Source: Boswellia sacra
Taxonomy: Eukaryota; Streptophyta; Magnoliopsida; Sapindales; Burseraceae
Direction of reading: 5' to 3'
DNA: 64,000 bases
Assembly (NCBI GenBank): GCA_013180625.2
Contig: SNVD02013706.1
Coordinates: forward strand, 18,502 to 82,501
The notes under the pieces are model-generated. The model ran no database searches. It saw only the letters and a program-made list of their open reading frames with translations, and had not been told where the DNA came from. Shown piece by piece: positions 10,949 to 24,124 of the stretch. Each line of letters opens with the position of its first letter. The first letter of the stretch is position 1. Made by a program: the position numbers and the translations under genes.

Positions 10949-13235
10949 AAGTCTAGCATTATTGTTTATATTAGTCTATAGGGTAGGTTTTACAAAGTAC
11001 CACTATGCTCCTACCATTTATGAAAATCGATAGAAACCTCTTTCTTGATAAATTCTGTTAAAATGAATTTAGTTTGACCAATAAACAATTATTAAATGTC
11101 AAAACAATCCTTATTAAAGCATAAGTTTTTGAACAGGTAAATATACCTTTAAATATTTACAAATTGTAATTAAATATTAACAACAACCATATTATATGTT
11201 TATATACAAATATTAATGTTTGACTTACAATCCAAATCTACAATCTAATTTCTTACACGGTAAAAATTCATTGGAGGAGAAAAGAATGAATGAGGGAAGT
11301 TATATCTCCTATAGGATTTTGCCACTTAAATCGCCATATCAGATTTGTGACTTTAGAATGAATTTGGGTTACAAGTCTAGCATTATTAATATAAAAAATT
11401 TTAATGTTTTAATGTGTGTATAAAATAAAATAATATTAAATATTAAATATTTAAAATATAAAAAGATTAGAATATCATTACTTTTAAAATTGTTTAGGAA
11501 AGATAAAAATAAACAATATGTTTAATATTACTATTGTATACTGTGTTATAGACACTTCAAAATTATATCCACATACAAAAGATATAATATTGACGGTGTT
11601 AGGTTTATCAGCTTAAAATTAGTTAAGAAATTTAAGTTCATATAACTTGATCTTTGATAATATTATAAAAAAGTTAGGGTCGTTAATAGTTAGATAACAT
11701 GGTATTTTATAAAAAAAAAGGACATTTATCTATTAAAAGAATGTAACTCCTTATAACAAGGACTATGTTTGACGTCTGACTATTATAACTAGTCAAATTA
11801 CTATCACATTAATGGTGTTTAGGGGATGGTTCTATCAATTTCACTGAACTAATAGGGTTGTTGTGGTTTAGAAAACTTTAGGGGAGTAAAATGTTTATGC
11901 TCTTTCATTCACTTTCTTGTAATTAAACATGTAAAAAGGGTCAGGCTGGGCACGAGCACAACACTGTCCAATAGGAAAATATAGTACGAGTAGAGCACGA
12001 GCGCAAATATTGTAGTGGCACAGTACAGTAGGAAATGACAATTGGATTTAACAGGGCTTAAAAGTTTGCACAATGGTCGCGCCAGTAAGAAGCACGATTG
12101 GACCATGCCAAGCACAAATAGGCATGAATGAGTACGATTGCTTTTTTAATTCATTTAATAAAATAAGTCCACTTTGAACTAAAATAAATAAATCATTAGA
12201 TTTAAATGAATACGTTAAGCGACTAAGTTGCTTTATGTTATGTTGTAACAATTAGAAGTCAAGTAAAATTTATTTTCTTTCTTGACTTTCTATTTATCTC
12301 TCATTCCTTCTATATTCTTAATTTACTTGGTCCTACCCTTCTATTTTATTCCTTCCCATAAATCTCCATCTCTTTCTAATCTATCATACAAAATTAACCC
12401 ATTTTTAATCAAAAGAAATGACATAAAATGAGTCTCTTAATTGTAATGATAGAATTCTCATACTATATTTGAAGAATCGTACTCTTAGTTCCCATTATTA
12501 ATAAAGCATTCAACTTTTTTTTTTAAATTGACTTGTATATCTATATCTGTTTAAATAAAATTTTAAGATTTTTACTTTTAACAAAGCAAATGAGATAATT
12601 TTTAACTAAAAAAAGTAATAATTAATAAAAATTTTTTGAGATTGCTATTTTTAAATTCTTAAAAAAAATTATGTTATTAAAAAATTTAATTTGATTTTAA
12701 AGATAAGCCTCTTTCTTTTTAAAATAGATGTTTAGGTCTCATAAATTAGGGTTAATTAGTCACTTGAAGATAAATTGTTGTTTTTTAATAAAAATTTATA
12801 AGTTAAAGAGAAAAAAATTTATATGTATCTTTGATCCATTTGGGCTAAATATGAAAGGACATGATCCTAGACACGACACAATCCATATAATCATGTTATA
12901 TGGACCGTTTTAGGCTTCCAATTTTTTTTTTTTTTTGTGTTAAATACAGTACAACACGAAATGTTATTCATGCTAGGTTAAGTACGGTATGAAGAAGGTT
13001 ATAGATCCAAAAAATTTTACCATACTGTTACGGTACAGTATTTTCATCGGTCTATTGTAATGAACTACAAGACTGAAGCTCGGTTGATGACTTTATAGTG
13101 ACTGTTCGGAGCTTGTTCCTCAAAGGAAACTCTCTCTGCAATTGTTGTGGGAACCTCACTCTGTTCACCCTGCTTCAAAATGCAAATTTTTAATTTCATT
13201 CTCTGACTTCCAACTCTCCACTTTCTCCACAAAGC
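10949..13235. other. AT-rich intergenic region upstream of the PPR pseudogene
   Basis: No gene recognised. GC-richer patches at about 11935-12130 (repeated 'gcacgagcac' words) and 12840-13000 could be the ends of a degraded hAT-type MITE, but I cannot define terminal repeats. Confidence 0.5.
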
Positions 13236-13239
13236 CATC

Positions 13240-14225
13240 ATAACACTCCTCTTTTTCTTCAAAAGCTTCAGTACAGAACCCATTTCATAAATTACTTAGA
13301 CAATGTCGATTAGGTAATGTTACTCTGTATCAAGCACTTCACTTTTACGATCAAATAATTGGCATGCAACCCACTGCTCCCATTTTGTCATTTACTATTT
13401 TATTTGGTGGAATTGCTAAGAATAAACATTATGAGCACATTATTTTATTTTAGAAGAGATTGAATGGGACTAGGATTCGCTCAAATTTGGTTAGGTTGAA
13501 CATTCTGATTAAGTGTTTTCGCAATATGAGTTGGGTCCGTGATGGTTTTGTTGCTTTTGGGAGGATTTCGAGAGAGGGTTTTAGCCCAAATGTAGTGACC
13601 TTTACTTTGTTGCTTAGATGTTTGTGCAAGGAAAGTAAGATTTTGGAGGCGAGAGCATTGGTTAAGAAAATGATTGCTTTTGGTTGTAATCCTAACATCG
13701 TTACATATGGGATTTTATTTTTCAAGGTTGTGTTGAACAAGCAATACAACCTTGCCCTCAAGTTGGTTGAAGAACCGCTTGACGGGAATGATGAATTTGG
13801 GATTATCTGTAAGCCTAGTTAGTTTTTTATATTATCGATGGGCTCTGTAAAGAAGGGTTAGTAGACAAGGCAAAAGAACTACTTTTGAAAATGAAGAATA
13901 GGGACATTAAGCCAAATGTGGTCACCTATAGCTCTTTGATTCATGGTTTTTGTTGTGCACGTAACTCGGAGGAGGCCAAAGGTTCTTTTATTTAGATGTT
14001 GGACAATGGTATCCAACCTAACATGGTAATGTATAATGTTGTCATAAATTAGCTTTATAGGAAAAAAATGATGGCGGAAGGAAATTTGTTGTTTAAAATG
14101 ATGCTTCAAATAGTAGATCTTGATACAAGTACTTATGCAATAATGTTGAATGGTTATTGCCTGGCTGCAAGAATAGAGGATGTAAATTGAGTGTTGATAG
14201 CTATAATACCTTGATCAATAGTTTT
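13240..14225 (+). pseudogene. Rf-like P-class PPR gene, 5' part (interrupted by element E)
   Basis: PPR proteins bind organellar RNA through 35-residue helical repeats. Here KASVQNPFHKLLRQCRLGNV and LYQALHFYDQII look like the N-terminal region of Rf-like proteins. Clear repeats follow, including FSPNVVTFTLLLRCLCKESK, CNPNIVTYGI, IKPNVVTYSSLIHGFCC and IQPNMVMYNVVIN. The gene was already decaying: TAG near 13453, a frameshift after 13800, TAG near 13996, TAG near 14050 and a TGA near 14189. The last repeat (YNTLIN) is cut at 14225 and continues at 35822 on the far side of element E with matching phase and repeat register. The original targeting peptide is not clear because the start region is frameshifted. 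Confidence 0.85.
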
Positions 14226-15621
14226 TTATGCATTCGAAATTAACAAGTATACTAGTCACACAAATAACAAAGTGATGAGCAAGATATTGTTCCCACGAGA
14301 ATTAATTCTAGGTAAATTTGTTATTAGACAGCAACAATAGAATAAATGGGAGGTTTTGTTGATTGATTAACTAAATAAAATATGAATGCAAATGAAGAAT
14401 AATATAAAACAAATTTAAATGGAGTGAGAAATAATCAATGATAGAAACTTGGTTGAGGGATCATTCTCAACCACAAGATATGAATTTACGAATCAACTAT
14501 AGAATTGTCATCCAATTACAACATTGAAATTATCAACCGTAGATAACAACAAGCTCTGTTACCCCAATCTTTTCTTACTTTGTCATTAAATAAAACAAGC
14601 TCTTTATTTAATCTCTATCCATTAAACAACCTAGAATAAGCTCTCTAAATTTAATTCAATGGAAGCATTACGATAAGAAAGATAGGTTGATCTAAGCAAT
14701 AAATACACAAGCTCGGATTATTTAACTTAGGTTATATTCTCTAATTGCAATCTCCAATCACAATTTTGCTACTAACGATTAGAAACTCAAGACAATTACA
14801 GATCAAGATTTCTAGTCTAGCAATAGACAACAACTATATTCTATTTAGTTGGTCACCCAAATAGAATTAGTAGGCAATCATAAGCATTGAATATTTGGAT
14901 AACAATTTCTTGAACGATCAACTCACAAAAACCATGTCGAGGGCTTTGAAATCACCCTCAACCAAATCGGATTTAGTTACACATGTTCAAACACAACATA
15001 AATATAATACTAAATAGAGAAATTCCATAAAATGAAAAGAAAATGAAAAACTTAGCAAATCCTTTGAAAATCTTATTGATAGACGAATCTCCTTAGGATT
15101 GTAGTTCCTCTTCTTTCCCTTCTTTCTCCTTCAAGAACTCCAAGGGATGAAAGAAATCAAGAAAGGCAGCCTTCGACTCGTTCTCCCCCTTATTTTCTTA
15201 AAATAAAACCCTAAAATATGTTTATATACTCTACTACAGTAACCCTGTTATAGTGCCCCAAATAATAACATGCTTAGTGATTTGTAAAATTACAATTCTA
15301 CACTGCTCACACCATTTTGATCATAACTTCTGGTACACTACATGGATTCATGAACCACAAATTTCTCTAGAAACTAGACTTCTAGAGCTTTCCAATGGTA
15401 TATAGTACATCATCTAGTTCATTGTACATCAATACAATTAAATCCGAGAAGTTGGTTGATTGGCAGGAGTGAAAATAAAAGGTTTTACTCCAATTTGGTG
15501 CAAGCTCCTCCAAAACTCCTACAAACCTCAAAACCACACAAAAACATAAAAATACCAAGGAATATAGCAAAGAATCATAGACGAATTGATATGAAAATAA
15601 TCTATAAATAGACACCTATTA
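14226..15621 (-). repeat. Left (3') LTR of element E, 1396 bp
   Basis: On the minus strand it runs from TAATAGGTGTC (the partner LTR has TGATAGGTGTC) to GCATAA. Most of it is repeated at 26637-27524 and 35430-35821 with moderate divergence, which suggests an old insertion. A TATATAAA box on the minus strand lies at 15221-15228. Confidence 0.85.
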
Positions 15622-17488
15622 AATTCCTCCACACTTTGACTTTGCCAATCCTCGAGCAACTAAAACGATATAAAAGCAAAACTAAATCTAAACAGAATCA
15701 CAAAACAAAACAAAACAAAAAAAATCGAAACACACCAATGCTTTAACTTGAAAATAGGCCTTAAAGATTGCACTTAATTTTAACCCAAGGAAAACTTCAA
15801 AATTATGCACTTGATCACGAATTTAATGGTGAAGATGTGCGCATTATTGAACTCCATAGGCCTGCTTTTCAAGTCACTCTCCACTAATGTAGACAAGTCT
15901 AACACTAAGGATCCTAACACTAAGGATCAAGTAATGTAGACAAGCCTAACACTAAGATGTGCGCATTATTGAACTCCATAGGCGCATTATTAAGCTTGTA
16001 ATGTTTGGCTTGGGTGAAGGTATGATAAAAGATAATAATTTGGCTCAAATCACTCACAAACACATAAATCATTCAAGACTATGTAGAGCTTAACCCCATA
16101 ATATAAATTCATTTCAATTCACCAGGTGACTCCCCTAAGCTTATTCACAACACTCAATCTCTTTATAAAAAAAAAGAAACTACACCCCCATACTTAGTTG
16201 TTTCATTCTTTTTAGGAACACTCAAGGGCATAGATCTCTTCTTTTTCTCTTTCTCTTCTTTTTTTTCTTTCTTTTTTTTAACTACCCCTTCCCTACGCTT
16301 AAACAACGCATTGTCCTCAATGTTTAAGTACATGGAAGATAACTATAGATTTTTTTTTCTTTTTTCTCTTTGTCTTTTAAAAAACACAATAGCACTCATT
16401 CTCATTGCTCATGAAACCACCCAACCTTCCTTAACGTCCCAAAACCATAGCACAGCTCAAAATGTAATCATGAATGATCTACATGCTTTGAAAAAAATCG
16501 TTTGAGGTTAGGAAATCTTTTAGTGAGTTAATAAGGAAGAAAGGCTTAAATAGGCTCAAAGGGATTACTATGGATTAATTTCATTCAAGGTTGGCTATGA
16601 AGGCTCAAATGATCCAAAAATGGCCTCAATCATTTTCTTAATATTGTCCAGTCTAGGATTTCGCCTCGAGTGACCATCAAACAAGTTCTAGAATTCATTG
16701 AAATCTTAAGAAACACATAAATTGCATAAACCTTCTCTAAGTAAAAAAATAACTCAATGATAATGGCCAAGTGCTCAATATTGTGCATGGAATCAAAAGC
16801 AAAGCAAAAACCAATAAACAATTTAAGCACATAGATCTATGAATCATTTATCATTTTCGTAAAGTTATTCTCAATTCAATCATTGCCTTATCATCGGCCC
16901 ACAAAATGCAAGAAAAGAGGTACGTGGCATTATTAGACCTGAATCAAAATTGTATATTTCAACAATCCTTAGGACCAGTAGCCCACAAAATTAAGATTTC
17001 TAGGTTATATGCCTTTATTATGAATGAACAAAACAAGATAGAAGAGACTTCAAACAATAGTAAATAAATAAACTACAAATGTATTTAGTTAGAATGCGTT
17101 TCAAGGGTTGAAGAAACCCCATATTCTGCCATTCTTTATTTCTTTTCCACAATTTTTTTTTTTGGAATTGGACCTGTTAGAGACAAAAACCACATAACAA
17201 CTCTAAATTACATAAAACTAAACTTACTCCTAAAATAACAAAATCTAATAGTCAGTAAACAAAAACAAGTTCGTTAAGAATGGGCTTCAAAAGTTAAGAA
17301 GTTAACCCCTTTATTTAGCCATTCTAGATTGAAGAGATCTATAATGCATTTTAAAAGAACTTGAACTTTTTAAGGAACCACTCTAAAAGACAAGAGTAGA
17401 AAATATTACGTGGACCGAAAGTCAAAATAAATAACCTGAAAAATCTCAAATAAACACAATAAAAAGAAAGCAAACTAGTAGATAAATG
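15622..17488 (-). other. 3' untranslated region of element E
   Basis: There is no coding sequence. A purine tract (GTGTGGAGGAATTT on the minus strand) abuts the LTR and is the likely polypurine tract. The motif ACATTGAGGACAATG is present on the minus strand near 16309-16325, next to a purine-rich tract, as in A, B and C. A local duplication of 'gatgtgcgcattattgaactccatagg' occurs at about 15834 and 15957. Confidence 0.65.
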
Positions 17489-18107
17489 TTACAGGTGCAG
17501 CGTCAAATCCAGTTTGCGCCTTTTACTGCCTTCCGCAAACCAATCTATCTGAGCAATTGCTAGATCAGGTGAACGAATGAATTCTTGTGTTTGTCAATCA
17601 ACTTCTCTACAGTTGAAGCTATAACTAGGATTTGCCTCGCCGACTGTGAGATAAAGTTTTGTTCTACAGCTTGATCAACAAAAGACAGCAGACCATGGAA
17701 AAAAATTATTAGCATTTAACAAACCAATGGGTTTTTAGTGAATATTTAGTTGTGCCCAAGAGGTGATTTGAAATATTTCCTTATCATTTAGAGTTAAAAA
17801 GCATATGTGCAATACGCTCATGCATGCTTGAGACCTGCAACTCTTCCCCCATTGTGTTGCCTATGATATGTTGTATAACTAATGGTTTAGGGATAATGCC
17901 GAGAACTTGGCTCCCTCCTAAGTTTGTAGCTATTGACAGACACCCCGTTAACCCAAGGCTACCCCATCCATAAACCAAATGAATATGCCTCTCAACTAAT
18001 ACCCTGCCAATATCAAGAGTTACTGCTACAAACTCTCCATCTTTACCAAATTGAGATCTACAAAATACGCATATATTTCATAATCGTCGAATTAGCGTTT
18101 TCTCCAT
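17489..18107 (-). pseudogene. LOG-like: LOG-type phosphoribohydrolase, retroelement copy E
   Basis: The ATG is at 18107 and the TAA at 17489-17491 (minus strand). Visible blocks are NICVFCRSQFGKDGEFVAV, HLVYGWGSLGLTGCLS, GGSQVLGIIPKPLV and QVSSMHERIAHML. A small deletion has removed the PGGxGTxxE motif. The SWAQLN region, a KPIGLLN-like block and the C-terminal AQIDW...SKRRKLDLTLHL then appear in other frames. That C-terminus is closer to ordinary plant LOG proteins than the one in copies A and B. A TAG lies after the start region and more stops follow the deletion. Like the others it is intron-less. Confidence 0.88.
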
Positions 18108-18591
18108 TTCTACATGTGACCTAACTATGTGTAAGCCAATGGTGCACGGTAGGTGTTGTGTTTTTCAAGGTCAAAAGATATTATAATAATGACATTTGAA
18201 AATATGGAGAATGGATGGATACACACGTAATACTTTCAACTTTGACACATAGGGACATCATTTCAGTGGCAATTGTTTGATGCATATTTTATCGCCCTAA
18301 GATTTGAAAATTTAAGATATCCTTTCAGTTGGGGTTGACAAAACCCCCACACTTGTCTCTCATGTGTGCTTATGTTATGGGTAGTCATGTGGTTTGTCAA
18401 AAAGAAAACTTGAAATTAAAACAAACAAAATCAGCAAACAACAACAATACAAAGACAACAATAATAATCAAATCAAACAAAACAAGAAAAAAATTTTTAA
18501 CAATAATAACTCACATTCGAATATGCAAGTAGGTGTGATTGTGGCTTACATATTCCTCTAGTTTTACATCCAATAATGGCTGAAACACCTT

Positions 18592-19146
18592 CTATGAGTT
18601 AGGGTTATGCTTTCCATCCAATTTTCTCATAAACTGGCAAACAAGGTCTTTTTTAGTTGAATTCCTTAAACTATAACGCTGCAGTTCATTACGAAATTGT
18701 GTTCATAGATTAATCAATTCACGGTGAACAAGTTCACAAGAATCTAACTCAAGAGTTAGTAAGATATTATCTAGAAACCCATTATTCAGACCATTCTTAA
18801 TGAACGTAAGTTTATCTTCTCTATTCCTAGACACAAAACTTAATGACCGACAATTCGGTTTACGATTCCATCTAGCACATTTATAACATACTCGTAACCT
18901 CTTTGCACTTTGCCTCTTAGCATAGTAGGTCTTCCCTAGACCAACCATCTATATTGTGAGATTAATATCAAACTTACCGAACAATCTTACCTTGGCTTTG
19001 ATAAGCCATCGGATATCTGCAGACATCTTTAGGAGTATCAACATCCAAAGTGTAATCATCCGTACTTTATAAATTTTGAACACAACATTTTGAGGAAGTG
19101 AAGGAAAATGTTTACGAAGGCTTGACAAAAAGATATCAATATCCAT
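18592..19146 (-). pseudogene. KHF-ORF of element E
   Basis: It starts at 19146 with MDIDIFLSSLRKHFPSLPQN. The basic segment and Cys cluster follow as AKRLRVCYKCARWNRKPNC, so the third cysteine of the C-x2-C-x4-C-x3-C pattern is replaced by Arg. REDKLTFIKNGL and a WTQFRNELQRYSL-like part follow. The conserved TAG is at 18594-18592. A stop near 18949-18951 breaks the frame. This is the most diverged of the five copies, consistent with its different LTR family. Function unknown. Confidence 0.7.
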
Positions 19147-19650
19147 TGAAGAGGAGAAAAGGAAAGATATTACTGATAATGTGTTTGAGTTTGTTCTTCT
19201 CCAAGATCGACACACCTCAACTGTTTAGGCAATGGCTGCAGTTCTTGTTTGGGTGCATCCATAAACTATTGTGCAAATGAGCGCAAAGAATGGAATAATC
19301 AAATTAAACAAAAAAATAAAATAAATGCAAATAAAAGAAACAAAAATACAATAACAAACAAAAGTAAAAAACAAACAACAAAGCAAATGAGAAAGATGGC
19401 GAAGAGAGATCAAACCTGATCAATTATGATGGATGGATCCCATGAGAGGAATCTCCTCGAGACATAAAAATTGATCACTAGTACCTTCTTTTCGTCTTCT
19501 TTTTTTATTTTTCAAAAAGGTTGGGTGGCTTCCCAATAAGTGCTTGGTTTAACGTCCTCAGCTTGACATTACCTGCCCTCACCTATCATGATAAGTTGGC
19601 TCGTAGAGTGGTACCTCCTCGATGTCCTACATCACTAATTTTTCATAGTG
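19147..19650 (-). other. Leader between integrase and KHF-ORF in element E
   Basis: Low-complexity A-rich sequence on the plus strand, with no recognisable protein. Confidence 0.5.
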
Positions 19651-20735
19651 AGGCTTCAACCTATGTCTATTCACCTTGAATACTTTGCCTGTTTTTAAGT
19701 CTTGATTTCCACTACACCATAAGAAAAGACATCAGTAATAACAAAGGGTCCAACCCATTGAGAATGTAATTTACCTGGAAATAACTTAAAGCGAGAATGA
19801 AATAAAAGGATTTTCTATCCTACTTCAAAATTCTTCTAAGAGATCAGCTTATCATGAAATGCCTTAGTTCTCTCCTTGCAAATTTTTTGTTTCTCATAGG
19901 CATCATTTCTAAGTCCTTCCAATTCCTACAGTTGAAGCTTCTTTTGTTCACTAATGGCATCCATCTCCGTGTTATAAAGCTTGACTACCTACCATGCTTT
20001 GTGTTCGAGCTCTACTAGGAGGTGGCATGGCTTACCATAGACTAATCTATATGGAGACATACCAATAAGTGTCTTGTAAGTAGTCCGGTATAGCCATATT
20101 GCATCATCAAGTTGTAGGCTCCAATCTTTTTTGCTCGGATTCATTGTCTTCTCGAGGATGGACTTGACTTCTTGATTTGAAACTTCAACTTGACCACTAG
20201 TTTGTGGATAATATGCAATAGATACCCTGTGAGTGATATTGTATTCTTTTAGCAAGGCTTCAAATGATCTGTTGTAGAAATGTGTTCCTCCATTACCAAT
20301 TATGGCTCTTAGTGTTCCAAATCTTGTAAAAATATTAGATTTCACGAAATCTAGAACAACTTTAGAATTGTTAGTTCTCATAGCTTTTGCTTCCACCCAT
20401 TTAGAAACATAATCCACAAAAAGTATAACGTAAACATTATCAAAAGATGAAGCAAAAGGACCCATGAAATCAATACCCCACACATAAAAAATTTCAACAA
20501 TAAGTATAGAGGTTTATGGCATCTGATTTTTTTGCACTTAAATTACCTAACCTTGGATAATGGTCACAAGCTTTACAAAAGAGATATGCATCTTAAACAA
20601 TGATGGCCAGTAGAATCCGTAATCAAGAACTTTAAGGGTTGTTCTTTTTGGTCCAAAGTGACCTCCACATGCATAAGAATGACAAAATGTTGAAATTGAA
20701 TTAAATTCAGATTCAGAAATGCACATTTTTATCAC
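19651..20735 (-). pseudogene. Ty3/gypsy integrase of element E, second catalytic Asp lost
   Basis: Minus strand. The zinc region (CHSYACGGHFGPKRT, then a WPSLFKMHISFVK segment) lies at 20547-20735. The catalytic core lies at 19989-20483 with [12 protein letters not shown] (first Asp), [11 protein letters not shown] where other copies have ISDGG (Asp to Asn), and GQVEVSNQE (Glu). The C-terminal part with KAFHDKL- and GPFVITDVF-like segments reaches about 19690 with stops. The Asp-to-Asn change alone should abolish strand transfer. Confidence 0.85.
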
Positions 20736-22265
20736 TTGGTCAGAACAATGCTTCCATAAGTATGGATCATCCTATATGTAGTGCTTGGCAATGTTTTTAA
20801 TGTTGTCTCTTTGAGCTCGAGTCAAGTCATCTAGTAGCTTCTTAGTAACTAAGTAGTTGACAATATCTGCATACCAAGGGGCTCCTACACTTAGAGATAG
20901 TAATTGTTCATCCGAAAAACTTTCTTGTAATGGTAGTGCATCCTCATCATGGACAAGGCGACTAAGATGGTCTGCGACTAAGTTTTCACCTCCCTTCTTA
21001 TCTTTGATCTCCAAGTCAAATTCTTGTAAGAGTGTCCACCTGATAAGCTTTGGTTTATCATCTTTCTTCGTGAGCAAATACCTCAAGGCTGTATGATCAG
21101 AATAAACAGTTACTTTAGTACCAATCAAATAAGAACAAAATTTTTATAAAGCGAAAATAACTACTAATAGCTCTTTCTCAATGCTGGAATAGTTAAGAAG
21201 AGCATCATTTAAAGTCTGAGATGCATAGTAAATGGCATGTGAAATTTTGCTAATTCGTTGACCCAAGATGGCACTTGTAGCATAGTCACTTGCATTGCAC
21301 ATGATCTCGAATGGATGATCCCAGTTTAGAGATTGGATCACTGGAGCCGAAGTCAAGAGTTCCTTTAGTTTCTCAAATGCCTTATTGCATTTCTCATCAA
21401 ATTCAAAGGTCAAATCATTCTGTAGCAATATGCATAGGGGCAACGCTATCTTCGAAAAATCTTTTATGAACCTATGATAGAAATATGCATGACCAAGAAA
21501 AGAACAAATACCTTGCACTTTTAAAGGGGTGCTAAAGAACATATGGGGTCTATCTTAGATTTATCAACTTCCATACCCTTAGCAGAAATGACATGTCCCA
21601 AAACTATATCTTGATCTACCATAAAATGACATTTTTACCAATTCAGAACAAGGTTTGTTTCTATACATCTTTGAAGTACAAGGGTAAGGTCATCAAGGCA
21701 TTTATCAGAAGAATCACAAAAAACACTAAAATCATCCATAAATACCTCAATGATGTTCTTGACATAATCAGAGAAAATACTTATAATACACCTTTGGAAA
21801 GTGACAGGGGCAATGCAAAGACTGAATGACATGCGTTGATAGGCAAATGTACTAAATAGGCATGTCAATGTAGTTTTCTCTTGGTCCTCAAGGGCAATGA
21901 CAATCTAATTATATCCTGAGTAACCATCAAGAAAACAATAGTAAGAATGACTTGCTAATCTCTCAAGCATTTGATCAATGAATGACAAGGGAAAGTGATC
22001 CTTACGAGTTGCTGAATTGAGCTTCCAATAATCAATGCAAACTTGCCACCTGATTTCGATATGAATGGGAACTAGCTCATTATTATCATTCTTAACCACT
22101 ATAACACAAGATTTCTTGGGAACAACTTGGATTGGGCTCACCTACTTGCCATCTGGAATTGAATAAATCACACCCATATCTAACAATTTAAGGATCTCTT
22201 TCTTAACAACTTCTATCATGGGAGGATTCAACCTCCGCTATGCTTTTTTAATGGGCTTAGATCCT
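20736..22265 (-). pseudogene. Reverse transcriptase-RNase H region of element E
   Basis: Minus strand. RT begins near 22255 with a RRLNPPMIEVV-like segment. SPIQVVPKKS, a WQVCIDYWKLNSATRKDHFP segment (YRKLN motif as YWKLN) and FLDGYSGYN follow. The palm motif VFMDDFSVF is intact at about 21730-21760. The RNase H part shows [51 protein letters not shown] and a [10 protein letters not shown] end. Stops and frameshifts occur near 21900, 21600 and 21140. The 5' end of pol and gag are lost at the copia insertion at 22282. Confidence 0.87.
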
Positions 22266-22710
22266 TCTTCTAACAAAATATTGTTAGCCCTAAAGCTACA
22301 TGATAATTTTGATGATAACAATACACATTGATTCATTGAGATTTACTAACATGTTTATTTATGTGCAAGAGTAAGATCATTGAAATAATTTTAAAATCAA
22401 GAAGAGGCTTACTAAAATGAAGTATTGAAGCTAAGGAGAAGACTACATATTAAAGGCACTAAAGTTTAAGAACAAGGTTTGACTCAAGGAATATGACACA
22501 TGAGTAATGTTCAATCAATTGGTCATATAGTTCTCTATAAATGTCCAAATGTCATGATTCTTGAGCCTTTGGAAAGCTTGCTCAATATATAACATTTTAT
22601 ATGTTTTAAAGAAATTCAAATTTCAAGTGCAAGGTTGTCCAAATCATCATGCAATTTCAAAGACAAATAGAAACAGCTGACATGGGCAGCAAATATTATT
22701 TTGGACATAT

Positions 22711-23280
22711 CTTGAGCTAGAGATATCAAAATTAGTTGATTCTTATGGCATTGGAAAGATGATTTAATAGAACACATTCATATTTTTTCAAGAAATTCAA
22801 ATTTCAAATAGAAGGCTGACATAATGGATGTCCAATTCGGTGGACTGACACAAGGAAGAAAAATCAAGTCACATGAGTACCGAATGGTGTTTTGTCCATA
22901 TATTGAGCTAAAGATATCCGAATGACTTGATTCTTATGGCATTGGAAAGATTTAATAAATAACATTTCATATTTTTTGAAGAAATTCAAATTTCAAATGG
23001 AAGGCTGACATAATTGACGTAGAAGTTGGTGGACTGACACAAGGAAGAAAAATCAAGTCACATGAGCACCACATGATGTTTTATCCATAGCTTGAGCTAA
23101 AGATATCCAAATGACTTGATTTTTGATGCGTTGGAAAGATTATTTAATTATACAGATCTTTTATGTTTTGTAGATTTTCAAATTTAAAATGGAACTTTGA
23201 CAAAAATGATAGACAAGATTACAGTTTTTATGGTGGGCAAAAAATTTGGAATTGGTGTCTTCACTTGATTAAGTTCATCT
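22711..23280 (+). repeat. About 188-bp tandem repeats in the copia LTR U3
   Basis: Three diverged units share 'gatatc..aatgacttgattcttatggcattggaaagat', 'gaagaaattcaaatttcaaatggaaggctgacata' and 'ggtggactgacacaaggaagaaaaatcaagtcacatgag'. They lie just upstream of the TATA box and so could act as an enhancer array. Confidence 0.75.
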
Positions 23281-23498
23281 CATTTGCCTATAAAAGGGGC
23301 CCTTCTCCCATGCAATGAACAAGAATCCATCAAGCAAAAAAGTAAAAGAAATATCAAGTTTAGAGAGCTTTTATATTCTTTATCTATTCTTTGAAAAGAG
23401 TTGTACTTTTATTGTAAAGAATTATTTTTGTTATTGTATTGTGGTGAGTGTGAGATCTTCTTATAAAGGATAATAGTTATCCTTGAGAGAATTATCAA

Positions 23499-23748
23499 GA
23501 GTTGAAGGAAAAAGCCTTGGTGAGTTTGTTCATCAAGAAGAACTCTTGGTGTAGTGTTAACAAGAGTTGAAGAAAGTTGCCTTGGTGAGGTTGTTCATCA
23601 AGAAGAACTCTTGGTGTGGTGTTATTAAGGGTTGAAGGAAGTTGCCTTGGTGAGGTTGTTCATCAAGAAGGACTATTGTTGTGGTGTTATCAAGGGTTGA
23701 AGGAAAAAGGCTTGGTGAGGTTGTTCATCAAGCAAGTTATAAAGATTT
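23499..23748 (+). repeat. About 64-bp tandem repeat, four units
   Basis: The unit core is 'ccttggtgaggttgttcatcaag' followed by 'aagaactcttggtgtggtgtta'. The array lies downstream of the TATA box, in the transcribed part of the LTR. Confidence 0.85.
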
Positions 23749-24071
23749 CTACAACTTAGTGGAAAGCCTAGCTTGTGGAGCTAGGAGACCGTGGACTTAG
23801 ACAAGGTTTGACGAACCACGTAAATTGAGTTTACACTCTCTCTATCCCTATCCTTTTTATATTTACTTGCACTTGTGATTGTTTATTATTGTTATTCTCT
23901 TGATTGCATATTTGATAACTTCTAATTTCACTTCTTCACCTTTATTCTTAAAGAAAGAGTGAACTAATTTTGATCTTTCAAGAAAAGTTTTACAAATCCG
24001 TTTTTATAAATAAAACCCAATAAATAACCAATTCACCCCCCCTCTTGGGTTGCCATACCTGGGTCAACAAG

Positions 24072-24084
24072 TGGTATCAAAGCA
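24072..24084 (+). other. Copia primer binding site (tRNA-iMet type)
   Basis: TGGTATCAAAGCA lies two bases after the LTR end and differs in one base from the common plant copia site TGGTATCAGAGC. Confidence 0.85.
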
Positions 24085-24124
24085 AGGTTGCTCAATTTTT
24101 TTAAATCTTAACTGATTTTGAGCT

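Larger units (their letters stand above)
22282..24069 (+). repeat. 5' LTR of the copia element (1788 bp)
   Basis: It starts TGTTAGCCCTAAAGC and ends TGGGTCAACA. It has about three tandem copies of a block of about 188 bp in U3 (marked by TTGAGCTA at about 22712, 22903 and 23092). The TATA box TATAAAAG is at 23289-23296. Four copies of a unit of about 64 bp follow at about 23499-23748. A second, longer version of this LTR is the solo LTR at 57172-59127. Confidence 0.9.

Noticed and set aside
11935..13040. Possible hAT-type MITE with 'gcacgagcac' rich ends.
   Set aside because: I could not define matching terminal repeats or an 8-bp duplication.
13065..13283. Minus-strand open frame of 72 codons upstream of the PPR pseudogene.
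   Set aside because: It is antisense to the PPR N-terminal region (KASVQNPFHKLLRQC on the plus strand) and has no family motif of its own.
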